From contig NZ_AUJG01000013.1 of the NCBI RefSeq assembly GCF_000424105.1, positions 1-64,000 on the forward strand: a stretch of 64,000 nucleotides of DNA. The letters run 5' to 3'. Numbering within the stretch: the stretch's first letter is position 1; each line of letters opens with the position of its first letter. The position numbers and the translations under genes were made by a program. Positions 50,021-59,363 of this stretch are shown here, one piece after another. The notes below the pieces were generated by a model. That model did not search any database and was not told the origin of the DNA. It was given only the letters and a program-made list of their open reading frames with translations. Origin of the DNA: Lachnospira multipara ATCC 19207 (GTDB lineage Bacteria > Bacillota > Clostridia > Lachnospirales > Lachnospiraceae).

Positions 50021-51469
50021 ATGAGCAATACTACAAATGCATTATCAAGAATTCAATCAATTCTTGATGATAGTAGCTTTGTTGAAATTGGTGGTTTGGT
50101 TACTGCTAGATCTACAGATTTTAACATTCAGGAAAAGAAAGCTCCATCAGACGGTGTTATCACAGGTTATGGAGCAATTAATGGCAATCCGGTTTACATT
50201 TACAGCCAGGATGCATCAGTACTTAATGGTACTGTCGGGGAAATGCATGCAAGAAAGATTGTCAATCTTATGAATTTAGCATTAAAGACAGGTGCTCCAG
50301 TTATTGGATTACTTGATTGTGCAGGAATTAGATTACAGGAGGCACAGGATGCTCTTTATAGTCTTGGTAGAATTTATACTAAGATGAGCGAGTGCTCAGG
50401 TATTATTCCACAGATTACAGCCGTATATGGTAATTGCGGCGGCGGTTTAGCAATTCTTGCTAAGCTTTCAGATTTCACATTTATGCTAGAGGATGGCGGA
50501 AAGTTATTTGTTAATAGCCCTAACGTTATAGCAGGCAACTACGAAGAGAAGTTAGACAGTGCATCTGCTAAGTTCCAGGCTGAGGCAGGAGTTGTAGATT
50601 TTGTTGGCAATGAAGAAGAGATTGCCAATGGAATTAGAGATTTAATTTCAATTTTACCTGCTAATTACGAAGAGGGACAGTTAGTGGATATTTCTTCTAA
50701 CGATAACTTAAATAGAACTTGTCCATCAGCTCTATCTAATGTCAATGATCCAGCCCTAGTTTTGGCTGAGAGTTCAGATGACAATTTCCTAATTGAAGTA
50801 AAGAAGTGCCACGCACCAGAGATGTTTACAGGTTTTATTAGACTTGATGGGGTAACGGTAGGTGCTGTTGCTAACAGACTTTCTATATATGATGAAAATG
50901 GAAAAGAGACAGCTAAGTTTAACAAGGCCCTTACAGTTAATGGTACTAAGAAGGCAGCAGATTTTGTTAAGTTTTGTAATGCCCTTGAAATTCCAATTGT
51001 AACTTTAACTAATGTTTCTGGCTTTGATGCAAGTCTTGAGGCAGAAAAGGAGATGGCAGCAGCTGTTGCTAGACTTACTTATGAATTTGCCAATGCAGAT
51101 GTACCAAAGGTTAACTTAGTGGTTGGTGATTCTTATGGTAGTGCTTATATTGCTATGAATTCAAAGGCTCTTGGCGCTGACTTTGTATATGCTTACGAAG
51201 GCGTTTTAGTAGGTACTATGGATTCAAATCAGGCAGTAAAGATTATTTACTCAGATGAAATTTCTAAGGCAGAAGATCCTAATAAGGAAATCGCAGATAA
51301 GGTATCTGAATTTGAAGAGACAAACAATTCAGTACTTGCAGCTGCAAAGAGAGGCTATGTAGATACAATTATTGCTCCAGAATATACAAGACAATATTTA
51401 TGTGCAGCTATTGAAATGCTTTATGGAAAGCAAGAATTAAGAGCTGATAAAAAACATGGCACAATTTAA
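50021..51469 (+). CDS. Acyl-CoA carboxyltransferase (MmdA/12S-like)
   Basis: A 482-aa carboxyltransferase with two crotonase-like halves. The oxyanion and CoA motifs are visible: PVIGLLDCAGIRLQEAQDA, VYGNCGGGLAILAKL in the N-half, and GFDASLEAEKEMAAAVARL and AYIAMNSKALGADFVYAY in the C-half. The family moves carboxyl groups between biotin and propionyl-, malonyl- or glutaconyl-CoA. At 482 aa it is a little shorter than MmdA (about 510). The frame can open at TTG 50003, but that lies in the SD (GGAGGAGG), so ATG 50021 is the start. First gene of a five-gene cluster. Confidence 0.88.
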   Translation: MSNTTNALSRIQSILDDSSFVEIGGLVTARSTDFNIQEKKAPSDGVITGYGAINGNPVYIYSQDASVLNGTVGEMHARKIVNLMNLALKTGAPVIGLLDCAGIRLQEAQDALYSLGRIYTKMSECSGIIPQITAVYGNCGGGLAILAKLSDFTFMLEDGGKLFVNSPNVIAGNYEEKLDSASAKFQAEAGVVDFVGNEEEIANGIRDLISILPANYEEGQLVDISSNDNLNRTCPSALSNVNDPALVLAESSDDNFLIEVKKCHAPEMFTGFIRLDGVTVGAVANRLSIYDENGKETAKFNKALTVNGTKKAADFVKFCNALEIPIVTLTNVSGFDASLEAEKEMAAAVARLTYEFANADVPKVNLVVGDSYGSAYIAMNSKALGADFVYAYEGVLVGTMDSNQAVKIIYSDEISKAEDPNKEIADKVSEFEETNNSVLAAAKRGYVDTIIAPEYTRQYLCAAIEMLYGKQELRADKKHGTI

Positions 51470-51487
51470 AAGAATGGAGAATCTTTT

Positions 51488-52327
51488 ATGAATAAGAAAC
51501 ATTTAAAAAGAGTTCTATCATCAATTTGTATGTTGCTTTTTAGTATCTCTTTAACTGCTTGTTCTTTTAATAGTAATGAGACAATAGATACAACTGATGT
51601 AAAGCAAGAATCTAAGCAACAATTTGTTGATACTTACGAGAATTCTATTAAGCTTTGGGTCGTTGATTTCCTTGAGTATCTAGATAAGACAAGTGCTAGT
51701 GATTTAGTTGAAGATGCTAATAATAACATTACACTTTATGACAAGACAGAGACAAGATATATAATTAACTACTATGGTTTTAATGATGCCACAATTCAGC
51801 TCTATAATAGCTGGAATGCTACAAGAGATGAGTTAGGTGCTTTAAAGTCTATAGACTTAGCTTCTATTGATATTGAGGTAAGTAAAGAAACTGGAGATTT
51901 ATGTGTTATTAGTGTAGAGGCTGCTTACGAGAAGAATGACAAGGTTGTATTTGAGTTTACAATCGATGAAAACTACTACGTTTCAGGTGCAGCTATTAAT
52001 CCTACATATACTACAGCTCAAAAGTTGGCTAAGGCAGGAATGAATACTTTAATCGGTATGGGAACAGTATTTGTTGTATTAATATTTATTTCCTTTATCA
52101 TTTCACTCTTTAAGTACGTTAATAAGTTCCAGAATAGAAAGACTAATAAAGAAGTCGCTCCTGAAACTAATAAGGCTTTAGATGAAAATGTAACTAATAC
52201 CGAAGCAGAAGAAAACTTAGTTGATGATTATGAGCTTGTGGCAGTTATTTCAGCAGCTATAGCTGCCTATGAGGGCGAGGCTAGTTCAAACGGCTTAGTA
52301 GTTCGTTCTATTAGACGAGTAAGATAA
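51488..52327 (+). CDS. OadG-like gamma subunit, lipoprotein-type N-terminus
   Basis: A 279-aa protein. The signal peptide ends in a lipobox (SLTACS), followed by an extracytoplasmic domain (about 25-185) unlike the tiny classical OadG. One TM helix (LIGMGTVFVVLIFISFIISLF, about 200-220) and an acidic linker precede a C-terminal tail (DDYELVAVISAAIAAYEG; RSIRRVR) typical of OadG relatives. OadG anchors and assembles the decarboxylase and, in enterobacteria, binds zinc. It lies between the carboxyltransferase and the biotin carrier. Confidence 0.82.
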   Translation: MNKKHLKRVLSSICMLLFSISLTACSFNSNETIDTTDVKQESKQQFVDTYENSIKLWVVDFLEYLDKTSASDLVEDANNNITLYDKTETRYIINYYGFNDATIQLYNSWNATRDELGALKSIDLASIDIEVSKETGDLCVISVEAAYEKNDKVVFEFTIDENYYVSGAAINPTYTTAQKLAKAGMNTLIGMGTVFVVLIFISFIISLFKYVNKFQNRKTNKEVAPETNKALDENVTNTEAEENLVDDYELVAVISAAIAAYEGEASSNGLVVRSIRRVR

Positions 52328-52379
52328 TATAGCGATACATTTTAAAAAAATAATAATCTAGATATGGAGGATTAGATTA

Positions 52380-52745
52380 ATGAAGAATTATACAATTACA
52401 GTTAATGGTAATGTTTATGAGGTTAGTGTAGAAGAAAATGGTGCAGGAGTAAGCACAGCTAGTCAGGTTAGTACAACTAAGGCAACAGCTCCAAAGGCAG
52501 TGGCTAAGCCAGCTAGTACAGGGGCAGCAGGTACTATTAAGATTACTGCGCCAATGCCTGGTAAGATTTTAAAAATCAATGTTAAGGCTGGAGATTCAGT
52601 AAAGAAGGGTGATGTACTTATGGTACTTGAAGCTATGAAGATGGAGAATGAGATTCAGGCACCACAGGATGGCGTAGTTGCATCAGTTAATGTAGCTGCA
52701 TCTGAGTCAGTTGAATCAGGTCAGTTATTAGCTTCTTTAAATTAA
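52380..52745 (+). CDS. Biotin carrier protein of the decarboxylase complex
   Basis: A 121-aa protein with an Ala/Pro/Thr-rich linker (about 25-50) and a C-terminal biotinyl domain. The biotin lysine is Lys87 in EAMKMENEI, 34 residues from the C-terminus as expected. It resembles the 1.3S transcarboxylase and GcdC/MmdC subunits. It would shuttle carboxybiotin between the two carboxyltransferases and the membrane beta subunit. SD GGAGG is 8 bp upstream. Confidence 0.95.
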   Translation: MKNYTITVNGNVYEVSVEENGAGVSTASQVSTTKATAPKAVAKPASTGAAGTIKITAPMPGKILKINVKAGDSVKKGDVLMVLEAMKMENEIQAPQDGVVASVNVAASESVESGQLLASLN

Positions 52746-52769
52746 GAATAGTTTCTTGGAGGGATTTCA

Positions 52770-53921
52770 ATGAGTTATATTATAAGCACACTAGGAAACC
52801 TCGTACACCAGACAGCCTTCTTTGGACTTACATGGGGCAATTACATAATGGTTTTGGTTGCGTTGTTTTTTATGTATTTAGCTATAAAGAAAGAATATGA
52901 ACCTCTCCTACTTGTACCAATTTCCTTTGGTATGTTACTTGTAAATCTCTATCCAGATATTATGCTTGCTATAGAGGATTCAAGTAATGGCGTAGGCGGT
53001 TTATTACATTACTTTTATTTGTTAGATGAATGGAGCATCTTACCTTCTTTAATTTTCCTTGGAGTTGGTGCTATGACAGATTTCGGTCCTTTGATTGCTA
53101 ATCCTAAGAGCTTCTTACTTGGAGCTGCAGCCCAGTTTGGTATTTTTGCAGCTTACATAATGGCTATATTTATGGGATTCCCAGATAAGGCCGCAGCAGC
53201 AATTTCTATTATTGGTGGTGCAGATGGTCCTACATCAATTTTCCTTGCTGGTAAATTAGGACAGACAAAATATATGGGACCAATTGCAGTTGCAGCATAC
53301 TCATATATGTCACTTGTACCAATTATTCAGCCACCAATTATGAAATTACTTACAACTAAGAAGGAAAGAGCTATTAAGATGGAACAGCTTCGTCCTGTAT
53401 CTAAGCTTGAAAAGATTCTATTCCCAATTATTGTAACTATCGTAGTTGTAATGATTTTACCTACAACAGCACCACTTGTTGGTATGTTAATGCTAGGTAA
53501 TTTATTTAGAGAATCAGGTGTTGTTAAGCAATTATCTGAAACAGCATCTAATGCTTTAATGTATATTGTTGTAATTATTCTTGGTACATCAGTTGGTGCT
53601 ACAACTAGTGCAGAGGCCTTCCTTAACTGGGATACTTTAAAGATCGTTGGTCTTGGCCTTATTGCCTTTATGTTTGGTACGGCAGCAGGTGTATTATTTG
53701 GTAAGTTAATGTGCTTCTTTACTCATGGCAAGGTTAATCCACTTATTGGTTCAGCTGGTGTATCAGCAGTTCCAATGGCAGCTAGAGTATCACAAAAAGA
53801 AGGTGCTAAAGCAGATCCAAGTAACTTCTTACTTATGCATGCTATGGGACCTAATGTAGCAGGTGTTATAGGTACAGCAGTTGCAGCAGGAACTTTTATG
53901 GCAATGTTTGGCATATATTAA
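52770..53921 (+). CDS. oadB: Na+-translocating decarboxylase beta subunit
   Basis: A 383-aa polytopic membrane protein of the OadB/GcdB/MmdB family. The conserved functional motif is IIGGADGPTSIFLAGKLG, with GVGAMTDFGPLIANP earlier and GTAAGVLFGKLM later. It decarboxylates carboxybiotin and pumps Na+ outward. It is 383 aa, within the usual 375-435 range. Start ATG with SD GGAGGG 7 bp upstream. The same pump could serve either carboxyltransferase of the cluster. Confidence 0.95.
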   Translation: MSYIISTLGNLVHQTAFFGLTWGNYIMVLVALFFMYLAIKKEYEPLLLVPISFGMLLVNLYPDIMLAIEDSSNGVGGLLHYFYLLDEWSILPSLIFLGVGAMTDFGPLIANPKSFLLGAAAQFGIFAAYIMAIFMGFPDKAAAAISIIGGADGPTSIFLAGKLGQTKYMGPIAVAAYSYMSLVPIIQPPIMKLLTTKKERAIKMEQLRPVSKLEKILFPIIVTIVVVMILPTTAPLVGMLMLGNLFRESGVVKQLSETASNALMYIVVIILGTSVGATTSAEAFLNWDTLKIVGLGLIAFMFGTAAGVLFGKLMCFFTHGKVNPLIGSAGVSAVPMAARVSQKEGAKADPSNFLLMHAMGPNVAGVIGTAVAAGTFMAMFGIY

Positions 53922-53938
53922 AATTGGAGGGATAAAAA

Positions 53939-55372
53939 ATGGCAGAAGAAATTAAAAAGCCTCTTAAGATTACAGAGACAGTCCTAAGAGATGCTCATCA
54001 GTCACTTATTGCAACAAGAATGACAACAGAGCAGATGCTACCAATTATAGATAAAATGGATAAGGTTGGATACCATGCAGTAGAATGCTGGGGTGGTGCT
54101 ACATTTGATGCATCACTACGTTTCTTAAAGGAAGATCCATGGGAAAGACTAAGAAAGCTAAGAGATGGTTTTAAGAATACTAAGTTACAGATGCTTTTTA
54201 GAGGACAGAATATCTTAGGTTATAATCACTATGCCGATGATGTAGTTGAATATTTTGTTCAAAAATCTATTGCTAACGGTATTGATATTATTAGAATTTT
54301 TGATTGCTTTAATGATTTAAGAAATTTACAAACAGCAGTTAATGCAGTTAAGTTAGTTAAGAAGGAAAATCCTAAGGCACATGCTCAAATCGCTCTTTCA
54401 TATACCCTTGGTGATGCTTATACACTAGAGTATTGGGAAAAGACTGCCAAGGCTATTGAAGAGATGGGTGCAGATTCGATTTGTATAAAGGATATGGCAG
54501 GCTTGCTTGTTCCTTATGAGGCTACAAAGCTTGTTAAGGCTCTAAAGGCAGGTTCAAATTTACCTATTGAAATGCATACTCATTATACTTCAGGTGTAGC
54601 TTCAATGACATATCTTAAGTCAGTTGAGGCTGGAGCTGATATTATTGATACAGCTATGTCACCATTCTCAATGGGTACTAGCCAGCCAGCAACTGAGGTT
54701 ATGGTAGAAACCTTTAAGGGAACACCTTACGATACAGGACTTGATCAAAAGCTACTTGCTGAAATCGCTGCTTACTTCCAGCCAATGAGAGAAGAAGCTC
54801 TTAAGTCTGGTCTTATGAACACTAAGGTATTAGGTGTTAATATTAAGACTTTACTTTATCAGGTGCCTGGTGGTATGTTATCTAATCTTGTATCACAGCT
54901 TAAGGAAGCTGGAGCAGAAGATAAGTATCAGGCTGTATTAGAGGAAATTCCAAGAGTTCGTAAGGATTATGGTGAACCACCTCTTGTTACACCTTCATCA
55001 CAGATTGTAGGTACACAGGCTGTATTAAACGTCCTACAGGGTGAAAGATATAAGATGATTACTAAAGAGTCTAAGAAGGTATTAGCAGGCGAATTTGGTA
55101 AGACAATTAAGCCATTTAATGAAGAGGTTCAAAAGAAGGCTATTGGCGATAAGGAGCCAATTACTTGTAGACCAGCAGACTTAATTGAGCCACAGCTTGA
55201 AAAGTATCGTAATGACCCTATTGTAAAGCAATATGCAAGACAGGATGAAGATGTATTAAGTTACGCCCTCTTCCCACAGGTAGCAACTGAATTCTTTAAG
55301 TATAGAGAAGCTCAGGAATCAAAAGTGGATTCTAAGAAGGTGGATAGTGAGAATAAGGCATATCCAGTGTAA
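53939..55372 (+). CDS. oadA: Pyruvate/oxaloacetate carboxyltransferase (OadA/5S-like), no biotin domain
   Basis: A 477-aa HMGL-like TIM barrel plus conserved carboxylase C-domain. Key motifs are ITETVLRDAHQSLIATRM (metal Asp), VECWGGATFDASLRFL, the carbamylated-lysine region SICIKDMAGLL and the metal-binding EMHTHYTSG. The length and the lack of a biotinyl domain match the transcarboxylase 5S subunit or PycB; the biotin carrier is separate, two genes upstream. It exchanges carboxyl between oxaloacetate/pyruvate and biotin. Last gene of the cluster. Confidence 0.94.
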   Translation: MAEEIKKPLKITETVLRDAHQSLIATRMTTEQMLPIIDKMDKVGYHAVECWGGATFDASLRFLKEDPWERLRKLRDGFKNTKLQMLFRGQNILGYNHYADDVVEYFVQKSIANGIDIIRIFDCFNDLRNLQTAVNAVKLVKKENPKAHAQIALSYTLGDAYTLEYWEKTAKAIEEMGADSICIKDMAGLLVPYEATKLVKALKAGSNLPIEMHTHYTSGVASMTYLKSVEAGADIIDTAMSPFSMGTSQPATEVMVETFKGTPYDTGLDQKLLAEIAAYFQPMREEALKSGLMNTKVLGVNIKTLLYQVPGGMLSNLVSQLKEAGAEDKYQAVLEEIPRVRKDYGEPPLVTPSSQIVGTQAVLNVLQGERYKMITKESKKVLAGEFGKTIKPFNEEVQKKAIGDKEPITCRPADLIEPQLEKYRNDPIVKQYARQDEDVLSYALFPQVATEFFKYREAQESKVDSKKVDSENKAYPV

Positions 55373-55416
55373 ATTTATAGAATTACGCTAGAGTAAGTAA
55401 ATATGTAGTTTTAAGG

Positions 55417-55447
55417 AAAGGGCAAGAATAAATTTCTTGTCCTTTTT
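55417..55447 (+). terminator. Terminator of the decarboxylase cluster
   Basis: AAAGGGCAAGAA pairs with TTCTTGTCCTTT (one G-U) and is followed by a T-run. Confidence 0.88.
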
Positions 55448-55468
55448 GTTAATTTTTTGTAAAGTCAC

Positions 55469-55497
55469 TTGTAATTTATATATTGCTACTGTATTAT
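55469..55497 (+). promoter_or_regulatory. Promoter of the 88-aa protein gene
   Basis: TTGTAA (55469-55474), 17 bp, TATTAT (55492-55497). Confidence 0.65.
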
Positions 55498-55561
55498 ATC
55501 AACTAATATGTAAGTTGTGAAAACGTTTACATATAAAAATTTAAGAAAAAAGGTGAATATA

Positions 55562-55828
55562 ATGAGAGTAGAATTTTCAAATGGTAATGGTAAGAGAGTA
55601 TTTATTTCCGAAGTTAACAATGTAGATGATGCTATTTCAGATATGTCAGATTATATGGAAAATCATAGATTTAATGCAATGCACATGAAGGCTAGACAGC
55701 TTGATAACGAATGGAAGATTGACGTTGGTAGCTGGACAGAATTTTTCTATGTATCTGATTATAAGGATAAGGATGTAGATGAATTAAAGTCTGCATTAGA
55801 AGAGTTTAATAAGTATTTACAGTTCTAA
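55562..55828 (+). CDS. Small uncharacterised protein
   Basis: An 88-aa soluble protein starting MRVEFSNGNGKRVFISEV. It is rich in Asp, Tyr and Trp, with no membrane segment. A family is not recognised. The frame opens at 55517, but the SD AAAGGTGA (55549-55556) places the start at ATG 55562. It has a good promoter and precedes the YvyF-like gene by about 100 bp, so a link to motility genes is possible but unsupported. Confidence 0.72.
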   Translation: MRVEFSNGNGKRVFISEVNNVDDAISDMSDYMENHRFNAMHMKARQLDNEWKIDVGSWTEFFYVSDYKDKDVDELKSALEEFNKYLQF

Positions 55829-55924
55829 ATATTCTAACAGTTTATATTGGTTAGCGAACGAATATATGCTATTATTTACTTAGGAAACATAGATGATTGA
55901 GACGTATTATTGAGGAAATTTATT

Positions 55925-56362
55925 ATGATAAAGGTTTGTGGTAAATGTAATAGTATGTTTGAGGATTATTTTGATAAATATAATATGTGTCCTAATTGTA
56001 GAGAAGATGAAGAGAATTTACTAAGGCAGATAAAAGATTATTTATGGGATAATCCTGGAACTACAGAGAAGAAATTAAAAGAGCTTTTTGATGTTAGCCA
56101 TAACCAGTTAATGGAATGGCTTAGAGAAGAGCGCTTAGAAATTACTCCGGATTCAGATATCGTTCTTAGATGCGAGCGATGTGGAAGTATGATCTTTACA
56201 GGTAAATATTGTGAGGATTGTAATAATAAGATTAAGACTACTGTTAATGAAATTAATAACAGTATGAACAAGGATAAAGAAGAAAAGAAGATAAGAGTGA
56301 TGTCTATTAATAGAGCGAAGCTAAGAGAAAGTAAGATGCGCTTTATGAAGTCTGATAAATAG
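55925..56362 (+). CDS. YvyF-like flagellar-region zinc-finger protein
   Basis: A 145-aa protein with CGKCNSMFEDYFDKYNMCPNC (two CxxC knuckles, in two parts), a MerR-like helix-turn-helix segment (TEKKLKELFDVSHNQLMEWL) and a second finger (CERCGSMIFTGKYCEDC). This is the layout of the TIGR03826/YvyF family usually found next to flgM/flgN. Here it stands apart from other flagellar genes. The start at ATG 55925 has SD GAGGA 8 bp upstream, preferred over the TTG at 55910. Confidence 0.82.
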   Translation: MIKVCGKCNSMFEDYFDKYNMCPNCREDEENLLRQIKDYLWDNPGTTEKKLKELFDVSHNQLMEWLREERLEITPDSDIVLRCERCGSMIFTGKYCEDCNNKIKTTVNEINNSMNKDKEEKKIRVMSINRAKLRESKMRFMKSDK

Positions 56363-56433
56363 ATGGATTAGTAATTGATAAAAAGTCTTTTAAATCAGAC
56401 GTTATTGATAAAACTAAATAAACTGACAAAATT

Positions 56434-56456
56434 AAAGGAGCCTTTAAGGCTCCTTT
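56434..56456. terminator. Terminator between the YvyF-like gene and the convergent symporter gene
   Basis: AAAGGAGCC and GGCTCCTTT form a perfect 9-bp stem with a 5-nt loop and short T- and A-rich sides. Confidence 0.75.
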
Positions 56457-56496
56457 TAGTTTTCCTTCTTGAAAGGTAATATTTTATAACGAAGAT

Positions 56497-57849
56497 TTAT
56501 ACTAAGCCCTGAATAATAATTATAATAATTAGTATTGGTAGTACAAATCTAAAATAATACTTTGTCCATTTTGGAATTTTAATTCCCTTACCTGTATTGG
56601 CTTCTTCAAGGTAGTTATTAAAGCCCCAACCCCATTTTGTAACACAAAAGATTAGGATTATAAGGGCGCCTATTGGAAGAATAAGGTTACTTACTAAGAA
56701 ATCTTCACTATCAAGGATTCCCATGCCTTTAATTAGCGATACATTTTTTAAAAGGCTAAAGGAAAGGGCACATGGAATTGAAGTTACTAGTAAAATGATT
56801 AAATGAATTACTGAGGACTTAGTTCTTGAAATATTAAGGTTTTCCATGCCTGAGGCGATTAGATTTTCAAAAACAGCAATTACAGTTGAAAGGGATGCAA
56901 AGGTCATAAATATAAAGAATAAACTTCCCCAAATTCTGCCATAAGGCATATTAATAAATACCTTAGGTAGAGTAATAAAGATTAGGGATGGACCTGCAGT
57001 TGTTTCAACATTATATGAAAAGCATGCTGGGAAAATGATAAGACCTGACATAATGGCTACAAAGGTATCAAGGATACTAATACGTAGGGCTTCACCAGCA
57101 AGACCATGATCTTTACTCATATAGCTACCAAAAATTTCCATTGAGGCAGCTCCTATTGAAAGGGTGAAAAAGCTCTGATTCATGGCAGCAGTAATCACTT
57201 TTCCAAGTCCCACTGTCTTTACATTTTCAATATTAGGAAGAAGGTAAAAACTAAGGCCCTCCTTAGCGTTAGTTAATGTTAAGCTATGAATTGCTAAAAT
57301 GATAATAAGACCGATAAGGCATAACATCATTACTTTAGTGATCTTCTCAATACCGTTTTGTAAACCAAAGCTACAAACTATAATACCAACTATTACTGAA
57401 ATCCCCATGAAGGTAAGCATCTGTGTTGGGCTATTTAGCATAGTATTAAATACATTTTCAACACCATCATTAGTTACCTTTGCAAACTGACCTGTGGCAA
57501 ATTTAAAGGCATAGTTTAACATCCAACCTGATACTGTTGTGTAATACATCATAAGAAGTAAGCAGCCAAGCATGCAAATGTAGCCATGAATATGCCACTT
57601 TGACTTCTTAGGTTCTAGGGATTTGTAAGCCTTAATAACACCTTTTCTACTAGCTCGACCCATAGCTAGTTCCATAGATAATATAGGCGCACCCATAATA
57701 AATAAAAATAAGAGGTAAAATAAAACAAAAATACCTCCGCCGTTTTGGCCAGCAACGTATGGGAATTTCCAGACATTACCAATGCCAATTGCACATCCTG
57801 CACTTACTAAGATGAAGCCAAGACGTGTACCAAAATTTTCTCTCTCCAT
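56497..57849 (-). CDS. Sodium-dependent (neurotransmitter-type, SNF/NSS) symporter
   Basis: A 450-aa polytopic symporter. The NSS signature lies at the N-terminus: GFILVSAGCAIGIGNVWKFP then GGGIFVLFYLLFLF. The mid-protein FFTLSIGAASMEIFGSY region corresponds to the TM6 substrate/Na+ unwound helix, and TFASLSTVIAVFE matches TM8. About eleven membrane segments can be counted. Bacterial members import amino acids such as tryptophan, tyrosine or leucine with Na+; the substrate is not evident. It fits a Na+-based energy economy alongside the OadB pump. Confidence 0.93.
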   Translation of the reverse strand: MERENFGTRLGFILVSAGCAIGIGNVWKFPYVAGQNGGGIFVLFYLLFLFIMGAPILSMELAMGRASRKGVIKAYKSLEPKKSKWHIHGYICMLGCLLLMMYYTTVSGWMLNYAFKFATGQFAKVTNDGVENVFNTMLNSPTQMLTFMGISVIVGIIVCSFGLQNGIEKITKVMMLCLIGLIIILAIHSLTLTNAKEGLSFYLLPNIENVKTVGLGKVITAAMNQSFFTLSIGAASMEIFGSYMSKDHGLAGEALRISILDTFVAIMSGLIIFPACFSYNVETTAGPSLIFITLPKVFINMPYGRIWGSLFFIFMTFASLSTVIAVFENLIASGMENLNISRTKSSVIHLIILLVTSIPCALSFSLLKNVSLIKGMGILDSEDFLVSNLILPIGALIILIFCVTKWGWGFNNYLEEANTGKGIKIPKWTKYYFRFVLPILIIIIIIQGLV

Positions 57850-57904
57850 AAAATACTCCCGGAATTCTTTTTTACTTTAACGCTTTAAACCGCGATATCT
57901 CCAT

Positions 57905-57913
57905 ATTATAACA
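57905..57913 (-). promoter_or_regulatory. Extended -10 of the symporter gene
   Basis: On the minus strand TGTTATAAT (TGn plus consensus -10) about 55 bp before the start. A clear -35 is not visible, which is common with an extended -10. Confidence 0.55.
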
Positions 57914-58065
57914 GAAATTAATTTAATTTCCATAATAGATTGAGTTCAATTTTTTCTTTTGGTAAAGGATTGTTTTAATCATGTTTGTAGTTTAAAATGA
58001 AAAGGATGTAAGAATCATGATATAATTTAGAATTCTTGATTAACTTTAATAAAAGGAATTTTGAT

Positions 58066-59343
58066 ATGAGTAATGTAATAGTAATTGGTGGCGGGGCAGC
58101 AGGTATGATGACTGCCATTACAGCCGCTAGATATGGATTAGATGTAACCTTAATCGAGAAGAATGAGAAATTAGGAAAGAAGGTCTTTATTACTGGTAAG
58201 GGCAGATGTAATGTGACTAATGCCGGGGATGAGGACGATATAAGAAATGCTATAGTTTCTAATGAGAAATTTATGTATAGCAGTCTTGCGGCCTTTTCTA
58301 ATTACGATATGATGGGCTTTTTAGATGAGCTTGGCCTAAAGATTAAGGTGGAAAGAGGCAATAGAGTTTTCCCAGAATCTGACCACTCTTCAGATGTTAT
58401 TAGGGTTTTGGAAAATGAATTGAAGCACCTTTCAGTTAAGATTATGTTAAATTGCCAAGTCCTTGAAATATTAACTAATGGACTAGGAGACAAAGAGGAA
58501 AACTTTAATAGTAAGGTTTCAGCTGTAAAGCTTAAGCACATTAATAATGACAAGGAAGAAACTATTTATGCCGACAGAATTGTAGTTGCCACAGGTGGTA
58601 TTTCCTATCCACAGACAGGTTCTACAGGTGATGGCTATAAGTGGGCAAGAGAGTTTGGCATTGATGTAACTAACCTTTATCCTGCCTTAGTGCCTATTCA
58701 GGTAAAGGAAGACTTTATTAATAGATTAATGGGGCTTAGCTTAAAAAATGTTACAGCTAGCGTATATGACGGTAAAAAAGAGCTTTATTCCGACTTTGGA
58801 GAAATGCTTTTTACTCACTTTGGTGTAAGTGGTCCGATTATTCTTTCAGCAAGTAGTAAGATTGCTAAGATTTTAAAGGATAAGCATCTAGACCTTTATA
58901 TTGATTTAAAGCCTGCGCTTTCTAATGAGCAGCTAGATGAGAGAATCTTAAGGGATTTTGACGACTTAAAGAATAAGGCCTTTAAGAATTCACTAGATAA
59001 GCTACTTCCAAAGAAGATTATTCCTATAATCATTGAGATGACAGGCATTGATCCAAACAAGAAGGTCAATGAGATAAAGAGAGAGGAAAGACTAAGACTT
59101 GTTGAGGTTTTAAAGAATTTCCACTTAACTCTAACAAATCTTAGAGGCTTTAATGAGGCAATTATTACTCAAGGGGGTATTAATTGTAAGGAGGTCAATC
59201 CAAAGACTCTAGAGTCTAAGAAGGTTTCAGGACTTTATTTTGTAGGTGAGGTTATGGATGTAGACGCCCTAACAGGTGGTTTTAATTTACAGATGGCTTG
59301 GTCAATGGGCTATGCTTGTGGTTCACATATGTTAGAGCAATAA
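58066..59343 (+). CDS. HI0933-like FAD-dependent oxidoreductase (BaiN/RdsA type)
   Basis: A 425-aa flavoprotein. The dinucleotide fold is VIVIGGGAAGMMTAITAARYG with EKNEKLGKKVFITGKGRCNVTNA, a signature of the HI0933/BaiN family. The later motifs ATGGISYPQTGSTGDGY and C-terminal GEVMDVDALTGGFNLQ are also diagnostic. The physiological substrate is uncertain for most members. The frame opens at 58036, but the SD AAAAGGA (58051-58057) sets the start at ATG 58066. It leads the cmk-ispH-rpsA genes, as in many clostridia. Confidence 0.92.
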   Translation: MSNVIVIGGGAAGMMTAITAARYGLDVTLIEKNEKLGKKVFITGKGRCNVTNAGDEDDIRNAIVSNEKFMYSSLAAFSNYDMMGFLDELGLKIKVERGNRVFPESDHSSDVIRVLENELKHLSVKIMLNCQVLEILTNGLGDKEENFNSKVSAVKLKHINNDKEETIYADRIVVATGGISYPQTGSTGDGYKWAREFGIDVTNLYPALVPIQVKEDFINRLMGLSLKNVTASVYDGKKELYSDFGEMLFTHFGVSGPIILSASSKIAKILKDKHLDLYIDLKPALSNEQLDERILRDFDDLKNKAFKNSLDKLLPKKIIPIIIEMTGIDPNKKVNEIKREERLRLVEVLKNFHLTLTNLRGFNEAIITQGGINCKEVNPKTLESKKVSGLYFVGEVMDVDALTGGFNLQMAWSMGYACGSHMLEQ

Positions 59344-59363
59344 ATAAGTAAAAGGGAGATAAT

